From the NCBI GenBank assembly GCA_029552745.1, contig JAKPDK010000167.1, forward strand, positions 137,973-201,972: a DNA stretch of 64,000 nt, read 5' to 3'. Shown here piece by piece: positions 45,061 through 52,191 of this stretch. Below the pieces are notes generated by a model, which saw only the letters and a list, made by a program, of their open reading frames with translations, did no database searches and was not told where the DNA came from. The first letter of the stretch is position 1, and every line of letters starts with the position of its first letter. The stretch is from Candidatus Hydrogenedentota bacterium (lineage in GTDB: Bacteria; Hydrogenedentota; Hydrogenedentia; Hydrogenedentales; SLHB01). A program made the translations under genes and the position numbers.

Positions 45061-45789
45061 CTAATGATTACAGTTCTGCTGGAAAATCTCCTGAAAGATA
45101 CGGGGAAATTCGTGCCAATTTGTTATCACGTAGTCGGCGGTCGTTTTTGTTGCGTCCGCGTCGACGACGCCGATAAAGAGCGCTGATTTTGCACCTACCG
45201 AGCGCGCCCCGAAGATATCGGTCTGTTCTGTGTCTCCGATGTGAAAAAGTTCGTTGGGTGCTACCCCCAACTTGCCGGCGCAAACCTCAAACATTTGCCG
45301 TTGCGGTTTAGCCACGCCCACTTCGTCTGAGAAGACACTGCACGCGATGTACGGTGAGAAACCAAAGCGGTCAAGAAGCTGTCGGAGATATCTTCCTGGA
45401 CTCATCCCCGTATCCGAAATGATCCCAACAGGTACGTACTGAGCCGCCAGACGAACGGCTTCCAGTGCACCCTCGATGGGCTCCGGTGGATAAGGCAGCA
45501 CAGCCTCCGCAAAGGCCGTCGCTAGCGTGCGAGCCGTGGGTTCGTCCAGATTCAAACCGAAATGGGCAGCGACCATTTGTACCGCGTCACGCGGCCCGAG
45601 CGTTCTCTGGTTTTCCAAATGATACCTTCGGAACCGAGCGGCAACGTCGTTGAGAACCGCTTCGGCTTCGTCTATGCCCACGCGGGTGATGCGAGCAAGC
45701 GCCTCGGCACGCGTGCGCTGTCGCGGCTGCCCATTCGCCTCGCGGAACAGCGTAAACCAAAAGTCAAACGTGACGGCGCGGACGGACAT
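45061..45789 (-). CDS. HAD-superfamily hydrolase lacking the second motif-I Asp
   Basis: A 242-residue HAD protein with a helical cap (about 17-95). Motif I reads TFDFWFTLF: the nucleophile is Asp9, but the usual second Asp is Trp11, as in some dehalogenase-like and uncharacterised HAD proteins. Motif II is GIISDTG, motif III has the Lys in GVAKPQRQMFE, and motif IV is HIGDTEQTDIFGA. Loss of the second Asp argues against ordinary phosphomonoester hydrolysis. It overlaps the upstream acyltransferase gene by one base (TAATG), so the two are translationally coupled and may share a pathway. Confidence 0.9.
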   Translation of the reverse strand: MSVRAVTFDFWFTLFREANGQPRQRTRAEALARITRVGIDEAEAVLNDVAARFRRYHLENQRTLGPRDAVQMVAAHFGLNLDEPTARTLATAFAEAVLPYPPEPIEGALEAVRLAAQYVPVGIISDTGMSPGRYLRQLLDRFGFSPYIACSVFSDEVGVAKPQRQMFEVCAGKLGVAPNELFHIGDTEQTDIFGARSVGAKSALFIGVVDADATKTTADYVITNWHEFPRIFQEIFQQNCNH

Positions 45790-46505
45790 TACTCATCCGC
45801 CTCGATGTTGAGTTCCCCCTCAAAGAGTTTTCGCAGACGATCCCGCTCTTCGGCGGCGCGGTTCACCCCCGATGCATAAACCTCTCGTATACGCGCCTCG
45901 TCTTCTTCGTAACCTCGTCGATCCTGGTCTTTCAAGCCATACTTGGCGAGAAGTTCCAAGTAGCGCTCTTGTACCTTTGCAGGTACCCCTTGGGTACGGT
46001 GCGCAATCTTCCGTGCCGGGTTTCCGGCCCAGACTTCCAGCGGTCCCACATCCTTGGTAACAACGCTACCGGGGGCGATCACGGCGCCATCACCAATCGC
46101 CACCCCGGGATTGATATAACACCGGCTGCCAATAAGCACACAATCACCAATTACAATCGGCTCCGCAATGTAGGGTGTAATCCGCCAGTGCTCGTCGGTG
46201 CCTATAACAAAGTGGTTTGTGTCTCGAATAACCGTGAACTCTGCAATGCCGGTAAAGTTGCCGATCTTGATCATCTTTGTTGCCTCGAGAATGCAAAAAT
46301 AGCTGCAGCCGGACCGATTGCCGAAGATGATCTTCCCCTGCCCATGCGTTCGGAGGATGACATTGTTCCGAAACCGACACTCATCGCCCAACTCGACGTG
46401 CCCATCCACCTCGAGATACTTGTGCGGAAACCGACACCGCCGGCCGACCTTCACAAACTTCCGCGAATGTTTCCATGTTCGCCACACGCGTACGATGTTC
46501 TTCAT
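45789..46505 (-). CDS. Left-handed beta-helix (hexapeptide) acyltransferase
   Basis: A 238-residue transferase of the hexapeptide-repeat family, probably a sugar or polyketide O-acetyltransferase. The start at 46505 is preferred because GAGG lies about eight bases upstream. Repeats of the [LIV]-G-x4 type run from about residue 35 to 170: VELGDECRFRNNVIL, IVIGDCVLIGSRCYINP, VAIGDGAVIAPGSVVTKDV. They end with the typical WAGNPARKI. The C-terminal 60 residues are helical and charged. It is coupled to the HAD gene. A role in decorating surface glycans is plausible but not shown. Confidence 0.9.
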   Translation of the reverse strand: MKNIVRVWRTWKHSRKFVKVGRRCRFPHKYLEVDGHVELGDECRFRNNVILRTHGQGKIIFGNRSGCSYFCILEATKMIKIGNFTGIAEFTVIRDTNHFVIGTDEHWRITPYIAEPIVIGDCVLIGSRCYINPGVAIGDGAVIAPGSVVTKDVGPLEVWAGNPARKIAHRTQGVPAKVQERYLELLAKYGLKDQDRRGYEEDEARIREVYASGVNRAAEERDRLRKLFEGELNIEADE

Positions 46506-46592
46506 GAGAATTCCTCTGTTCCCCACTACAGGCAACGGATCTTACCCCATTCCAAACTGTCGAGGCAATTGTCCTAGCGGAAGATGACGACG

Positions 46593-46620
46593 TACGGGCG
46601 AGCCCCCGTGCTCGCCCGTA
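46593..46620. repeat. GGGCGAGC-type short palindrome
   Basis: TACGGGCGAGC and GCTCGCCCGTA flank the loop CCCCGT. It lies 13 bases before repeat copy E. Confidence 0.88.
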
Positions 46621-46633
46621 CCGTCCCCCAGTT

Positions 46634-46771
46634 GTCATTGCGAGGAGTGCCGGTAGGCACGACGTGGCAATCCCCTGAGGATTTCGGGGATCACCACGCC
46701 TTGGGTTTTCTTGCGCTACGCGGTTGAGGGGATTGCTTCGTCGCGTCGAAGACTCGCTCCTCGCAATGACA
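46634..46771 (-). repeat. Dispersed hairpin repeat, full copy E (inverted)
   Basis: A full copy in the opposite orientation to copies B, C, D and G: GGCAATCCCCT comes first and GGGGATTGCTTCGTCG second. The loop contains TGCGCTACGCGGTTG, the reverse complement of the loop motif in the other copies. Confidence 0.95.
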
Positions 46772-46953
46772 ACTGGGGAAGAGCAAGGGGATACGGGGGA
46801 GACTTCCTCTATATGCCGGCGGGCGGAACGGTTACTGTTATGTTCCGTGTTGTCTCAACAGAATCATAATTGGAAGGGTCTTAACCTCTGTCCCCTTGTG
46901 ATACTCCCGGAAACTGCCTGTCTTAAAATCCCAAACTTTTCTCTGCCTTTGCG

Positions 46954-47045
46954 TTGGCACAAGGGAACTTTTATAGAAAGTCGGGGTTAAACGAGGTGAC
47001 AGCCGGTTAAAGCCCACCCACCGGCCGCTGCTGATAAGCGGCGGC
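46954..47045 (+). promoter_or_regulatory. Structured leader of the sulfatase-fold gene
   Basis: Upstream of the gene at 47109, GCCGGT (47002-47007) pairs with ACCGGC (47020-47025). CACC in that loop (47015-47018) can pair with GGTG upstream (46995-46998), which would make an H-type pseudoknot. A second hairpin GCCGCT/AGCGGC (47024-47042) partly competes with the first. GGTTAAA occurs twice, at 46985 and 47005. No known riboswitch class is recognised. A TTGGCA at 46954 has no well-placed -10 partner. Confidence 0.3.
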
Positions 47046-47108
47046 TACGTGCCCTGTGTGATCAAGAGTTCACGCGAAAAGGTAGTTTGCGCACGAAAGG
47101 GATATGCC

Positions 47109-49199
47109 ATGTCTCGCTTGGCCATGATGCTCGTACTGGTGGGTTTGGCTACGGTTTTTGTTATTTCCTTTGTTTCTTTCGCTGCTCGGGAACAGCCGGC
47201 ACCCTTCGGTGAGCGGGAGGTCTTAAAAGACGGGCTATGCAAACAAGTCAAGCAAAACAACGAATGGCGTATGGCGCAAATAATACCCCCGGGCGCTTGG
47301 GAAAAGGTGTTGGGCTGGGTAGCGCCGGGCGATGTCATTCGCTTTGCGGCAGGACCCCGGGAATTAGCAGAGAAAGCCATTACCAGTCGGATATGCGTTG
47401 ATGGTGAAAAGGTGGACGAGTTTGCGCTGGGCGGTAAAATCGGCTGGGTCGACTACGAGACCGTTATTCCCCAAAACATATCCGGGGAAGCAACCATCGA
47501 ATTTGAGAGTGGTCTCGGCTTTCAACTCGCATGGTGTGAGATCGCCCGGCGGGAGCCACAAAAACCCAATATCCTTGTGATACTTGTTGACACGTTGCGT
47601 CAGGATCACTTGGGGTGCTACGGTTATACACGCCCCACGTCGCCCACCCTGGATATTCTGGCTCAGGACGCCATCCGTTTCACCCAATTGGTGCCTCAAT
47701 CTTCCTGGACACGTCCGTCGGTGGCATCCTTGCTCACGTCATCCTATCCCAGTATTCACGGGGCGATCGATCGAAACACTCCAATGCGACCAGGGATGCC
47801 CTCGCTGGCGTCCGCGTTGCATCATGCCGGTTATGAGACTCACATGTTTATGGGAAATCCTTCATGTCTGCCGTGCTGGGAAATCGGGACAGATTTTGAC
47901 CGAGTTCTGGACTTGGTGGAGCAAAATGCGGAACAGCAGGATGACGCCACGATCATAGATGCCGCGCTTCAAACGCTGCCATCGTTTCACGGACGCCCCT
48001 GGTTCTTCTATGTGCATCTCATGGGACCACATAGCCCGTATATTGCCCGCGAACCTTACAAGTCCACCTTTACGTCTCGAGCGGACGGCAATGACTCCGC
48101 GGTTCAGCGTTTGATAGACGCGTATGACGCTGAAATTGCTTATACCGATGCTCAGATCGCCCGACTTTTGTCGGCGCTGCGGGACCAGGGAATGTATGAG
48201 AATACCTGTATTGTCTTGCTAGCCGACCATGGAGAACAGTTCTATGAGCATGGGGAGTGGGGACATGGTTTATCTCTGTATGAAGAAGAACTACGTGTGC
48301 CGCTGCTGGTAAAACTTCCGGGGAATGCCCACGCCGGCAAGACGTTTGATAACCTATTGCAAACCATCGATATTGCACCGACGCTGTGCGAAATAGCCGG
48401 TGCCCAACCGGATGCGCGTTTCCAAGGTAGATCGTTTTTCGGTCTGATAACGGGAGACGTTCCATGGCAAGACCGATATGCCTATGCCTCGCTTGCATTG
48501 GAAAACCGCAGCGCCCACATGTCGCGAACGACTACGGTGAAGTTCCTGGATGACCGCGCTGCCAAGAGCGAACAATGGTTTGATTTACAAAATGACCCGC
48601 GGGAACAAAACCCCGTTGCGACGCCGGATTCGTTAATGCAAGACCTGCGCCGATTTGCCTTCCAGACCGCTAGCCTCAACACAGAAGGACTGAACATCCT
48701 GATCACCGGGGGAGAAAACCGCCTAGGGGCTATAAAAGGAATTATTTCCGGAACCCAGATTGATATCGAAGCCGCAAAAGCAAGTAATCCCGGATTCAAG
48801 ATAGAAAAGGCCGGAGATTCTTACGTTTTTTACTTTGATCCTTCCTTGAGCTCACCTAGTCTTTATGGAATGGAAGAATGGTATGCACGGGGGGAACAGT
48901 CGAGCACCCATATTCGTCTGCCTATTCAGTCAGCCACGCCCTTATCTCTTCAGCTCTATGTTGACGGGGTGCGTGTTCCTGAAGTGACAGTGGCGGATAA
49001 AAGCCACACAACGAAGGACGCGAGCGCAGCCGTTTTACCCGGGGAAATAACTGCCGATCCCCTTCAATTTGATCCGGCGGTGTTGCCTCGCAAGCAGGCG
49101 GCCTATGTATGGTATGTCCCTGCCTCTCAAGAAATTCCCGATGAGAAAATGGACGAACGGATCAAAGAGGCCTTGACCAGTTTGGGATACCTCAACTGA
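47109..49199 (+). CDS. Sulfatase-fold (alkaline phosphatase superfamily) enzyme, membrane-anchored
   Basis: A 696-residue protein. The start at 47109 is chosen because AGGG is upstream and a signal anchor follows (hydrophobic residues 5-25). The N-terminal part to about residue 145 is a separate beta-rich domain. The catalytic domain (about 152-480) starts with NILVILVDTLRQDHLGCYGY (metal ligand Asp161) and ends near LADHGEQFYEHGEWGHG. The usual sulfatase CxPxR or SxPxR motif is replaced by SSWTRPSVASLL, with Thr201 in the nucleophile position, so a phospho- or phosphonate-transfer reaction is as likely as sulfate release. The last 200 residues are a further domain without a name. It follows a structured leader. 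Confidence 0.87.
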   Translation: MSRLAMMLVLVGLATVFVISFVSFAAREQPAPFGEREVLKDGLCKQVKQNNEWRMAQIIPPGAWEKVLGWVAPGDVIRFAAGPRELAEKAITSRICVDGEKVDEFALGGKIGWVDYETVIPQNISGEATIEFESGLGFQLAWCEIARREPQKPNILVILVDTLRQDHLGCYGYTRPTSPTLDILAQDAIRFTQLVPQSSWTRPSVASLLTSSYPSIHGAIDRNTPMRPGMPSLASALHHAGYETHMFMGNPSCLPCWEIGTDFDRVLDLVEQNAEQQDDATIIDAALQTLPSFHGRPWFFYVHLMGPHSPYIAREPYKSTFTSRADGNDSAVQRLIDAYDAEIAYTDAQIARLLSALRDQGMYENTCIVLLADHGEQFYEHGEWGHGLSLYEEELRVPLLVKLPGNAHAGKTFDNLLQTIDIAPTLCEIAGAQPDARFQGRSFFGLITGDVPWQDRYAYASLALENRSAHMSRTTTVKFLDDRAAKSEQWFDLQNDPREQNPVATPDSLMQDLRRFAFQTASLNTEGLNILITGGENRLGAIKGIISGTQIDIEAAKASNPGFKIEKAGDSYVFYFDPSLSSPSLYGMEEWYARGEQSSTHIRLPIQSATPLSLQLYVDGVRVPEVTVADKSHTTKDASAAVLPGEITADPLQFDPAVLPRKQAAYVWYVPASQEIPDEKMDERIKEALTSLGYLN

Positions 49200-49252
49200 A
49201 CCACCGAGGGTGATTGCTCCACGCGGTGTTGGTTACGAGCGTTTAAGCGAGG

Positions 49253-52162
49253 CTATTTCTGTACAGGGATGATGATGCCTCGCATGATAACACGTTGGGT
49301 GAGTATAAATACGAGCAACGTCGGGATGGCAGCCACCACGAGACCCGCGAAAATCACATATTGCGGCGAGTCGAATTGCATATCATATAACCAGACCATC
49401 AGGGTCCACATCTTCGGGTCTTGACAAACGATAAAGGCATACATGAACGTGGTGTACGCAATGTTAAATGTTTGCAGCGCAATCACAGCGAGGATAGGTT
49501 TGCTAAGGGGCAGGGTGACATTGCGAAACATCCAGAGTTCTTTCGCGCCTTCGATCTCCGCCGACTCATACAGATTTTGTGGAAGGCTGTCGAAAAATCC
49601 TTTTAGGAGAAAAATGGCGTAGCCGTTGGCGATACTAGGCAGAATAAGCGCCCAAAATGTATTAAGCAAACTAACCTTCGGGGACGAAAAACCGATCATT
49701 CTCACCAGGGCAGGCGTGACCAAAATCCCGAGAAGCGCCGCACCTGTCGCCGCTACCCCCACCGGAGATATCCGAAGGCGTGTATTCTTCGCGCCGAGAC
49801 GCGCTATACCCCAAAGCACAAAGATACCCAGAGCAAGAACAGTAAGTAGGAGGGCGCGAAGCGTTTCCGGCTTAACCGAAACCTCCAGAGAAAACGCGCC
49901 GAATTGCGTCGCCGCATGACGCAGTGCCCCAAGGGCTGCTCCTGCCACGATGCAACCTTCCACTAGGTTCCAAAGGCGTGGGGCAAGTGGCATTACTTTA
50001 TAGCTGGCAAAGAGTAGGATGGAAGCAAAGACAGCGCCAACGAGAAGATAGCCCAGGGGAAAATTCTTCAACAGAAGAAACCCGGGGATCATGGTCACTT
50101 CGGGGGGAAACGCCATCGTCGCCATGAAGAACAAAAGGACCTTGTAGGTGCTGGGCAATTGAAAACGGGAGAGGGCGTAAGCCGCTAATGGATTGACCAC
50201 GAGGGTGCACACGATCATGGCAACGACAAAAAACACGGTGTTATACAAGGCACGGCCGTGGAACAGAATGAAGTTCAACACGACGCGATAGTTGGACACA
50301 AGGAACTCCCACCGAATAGCAGACTTGTTTTGCTGCAGGTCCAACCAGTCCCGCGCATACTCTTGGTTTGGGTAGTCACGAAACGTCTGGTTTTTTCTTT
50401 CAGAAAAGGCATCGATTTGACGGATCCAAGAAATTAGCATCCGATCGTTTTTCAGAAATGCCTCGCGGATGTGTTCCAAGGAATCCAAGCCCAGGCGATC
50501 TAGCAACGTCGGATGGGGTACTTCCGCGTCACGTTTCTTGAGATCGTTTTCCACTATTTGAAACAGTTCGGTTGGCTCACTCCGTCCATATTCTTCCAAA
50601 ATAGCAAGTGCAGTTTTGCCAAACGGCGTGAGTTGTGCGACTAATTCTTCTCTCGTCCCCATAGGGTACGTCACGGACGCACACACGGCACGTTCCAACT
50701 CCTCAACCGTCTGGTATTTCTTTTCCAAGTAACGTGCAAACAGGGTATCGGGCGTGACCAAGCGTATCTCGCTCAACGGACAGACCTCCATGATGAAACT
50801 ATTGAAATCTCGAGCGAGAGGTGTTTTTAGCGGCACAGGTTGAGGAATAGACAGCGACGTGACAGCGGCGCGAAGTGATGAAACAGGGGGCGTCACCGTT
50901 ATCCCATATTTTTGACGGAACAGATCCAGGGCTTTTGCTTCATCACCGTCCGCCGTAGAGAGATAGGTAGAGACCAGATAATCGCGAAATGCCCCGATGC
51001 CGTTTTCGGTGATCCGAATGAACTGGAGATGGATCTCGTTTCGGACGTATTCGCTCCAATCTTCCACTGTCTGTAATGTCAACCCCCCGTCAAAATCTTC
51101 TGAAAACAAAAACTCGCGGAAATCGGATAACACGGGAGTCTGCGTATCCGAGGTAATCGGTTCGCTGGGACGAAACCGAGCAAACGCGTCCGGCTCCACA
51201 CGATAGACGTTTGCGGCATTTTCTGCCGAGCCGTATTTTTTCATCAAGAAGTTCCGAAAGGCGTCTTGCGCGCTCGGCTGAAACCGTATATTTCGCACCC
51301 GCCAGTCATCCGCGGCATAGGCAATCCACTCGCGGCGGTCCAGCGGCAGGCTGGGCGCGCGTTCGTCCAATATCACTTCTGCGTAAGAACGGTACGTGGT
51401 GCCGTGTGTCGCGTTATACTGTTCGATGTCGCGGGAATATTTAGGCCAAATATAGGTGGAAAGAAATTGGGCGTCCGCGGACAGAGGCAACAAGAAATGC
51501 GGCTCGTTACGACGGAGCTCTTGCTTCGTTTGAACCATGTGGTTGCAGATGGGGTTTTCTTCTGGCACGTAACGGCGGTTTGTCCAGATCTCAGCGGGCG
51601 GCAATATCATGTAGAAATGCCCGAAATTGAGCCCCCATTCGCCGTTGAGCGCCTCGATATCTCCATGAAATTGGGCGGACAGCATGCCTAACCAACGTTG
51701 ATAGAGCCAGGGTTTACGGAAAGAAGGCGAATAAAAAGCCGCTAACTGGAACCATGACAGCGGAAGACGACCATCAGTACCCGGAAACACATCATGCCAG
51801 TCATCGCTTTCCAGAAAAGCCAGCCAATCCTTGAGCAACGCTTCAGAATAGACCGCCGGCGGCAACACGTCCTCAAATCGATTGAACTGTGTTTTCCAAG
51901 TACTGTTCATCCATGATTCCGACTGGTTGTACCGTTCCTCGACGTATTTTTGAAAAAGAACCGCGTCGTCATACCAATAGCGGGGGATGACGTCGTACTC
52001 ATGCATATCGACAGGGCTCTTGAACGAGCCGGACAGCATGACGCCGAAGGGATAGATCATCGCGAAACTACCAGCGATCAGCGTCAGATAGATCAGCCCG
52101 ATCAAGACCCGTGTCTTAGGATATTTCCTTCCTATTTTTGAAATAATCGGCAAAGAGGTCAC
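49253..52162 (-). CDS. Giant carbohydrate ABC permease (MalG-like) with periplasmic and membrane insertions
   Basis: A 969-residue permease subunit; ordinary MalG-type proteins have about 280-300 residues. After the first span (about 20-45) there is an insertion of about 590 residues (about 48-637) that must lie in the periplasm. It contains repeated Trp/Tyr/Phe-rich helical pieces but no domain I recognise. The permease core resumes with ALYNTVFFVVAMIVC at 638. Between LLLKNFPL (about 705) and LLNTFWALILP (about 832) there is a second insertion of about 125 residues with roughly four more hydrophobic segments. The EAA loop is ESAEIEGAKELWMFRNV (about 866). The start is a GTG at 52162 with a weak ribosome binding site. 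It follows the fused binding protein-permease gene by 29 bases. Confidence 0.9.
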   Translation of the reverse strand: MTSLPIISKIGRKYPKTRVLIGLIYLTLIAGSFAMIYPFGVMLSGSFKSPVDMHEYDVIPRYWYDDAVLFQKYVEERYNQSESWMNSTWKTQFNRFEDVLPPAVYSEALLKDWLAFLESDDWHDVFPGTDGRLPLSWFQLAAFYSPSFRKPWLYQRWLGMLSAQFHGDIEALNGEWGLNFGHFYMILPPAEIWTNRRYVPEENPICNHMVQTKQELRRNEPHFLLPLSADAQFLSTYIWPKYSRDIEQYNATHGTTYRSYAEVILDERAPSLPLDRREWIAYAADDWRVRNIRFQPSAQDAFRNFLMKKYGSAENAANVYRVEPDAFARFRPSEPITSDTQTPVLSDFREFLFSEDFDGGLTLQTVEDWSEYVRNEIHLQFIRITENGIGAFRDYLVSTYLSTADGDEAKALDLFRQKYGITVTPPVSSLRAAVTSLSIPQPVPLKTPLARDFNSFIMEVCPLSEIRLVTPDTLFARYLEKKYQTVEELERAVCASVTYPMGTREELVAQLTPFGKTALAILEEYGRSEPTELFQIVENDLKKRDAEVPHPTLLDRLGLDSLEHIREAFLKNDRMLISWIRQIDAFSERKNQTFRDYPNQEYARDWLDLQQNKSAIRWEFLVSNYRVVLNFILFHGRALYNTVFFVVAMIVCTLVVNPLAAYALSRFQLPSTYKVLLFFMATMAFPPEVTMIPGFLLLKNFPLGYLLVGAVFASILLFASYKVMPLAPRLWNLVEGCIVAGAALGALRHAATQFGAFSLEVSVKPETLRALLLTVLALGIFVLWGIARLGAKNTRLRISPVGVAATGAALLGILVTPALVRMIGFSSPKVSLLNTFWALILPSIANGYAIFLLKGFFDSLPQNLYESAEIEGAKELWMFRNVTLPLSKPILAVIALQTFNIAYTTFMYAFIVCQDPKMWTLMVWLYDMQFDSPQYVIFAGLVVAAIPTLLVFILTQRVIMRGIIIPVQK

Positions 52163-52191
52163 TCCGTTCTCGTATCACAATCCAGCGATTC

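Noticed and set aside
46954-46976. Sigma-54 promoter (TTGGCAC)
   Set aside because: The -24 part fits but the GC dinucleotide required ten bases later is CT.
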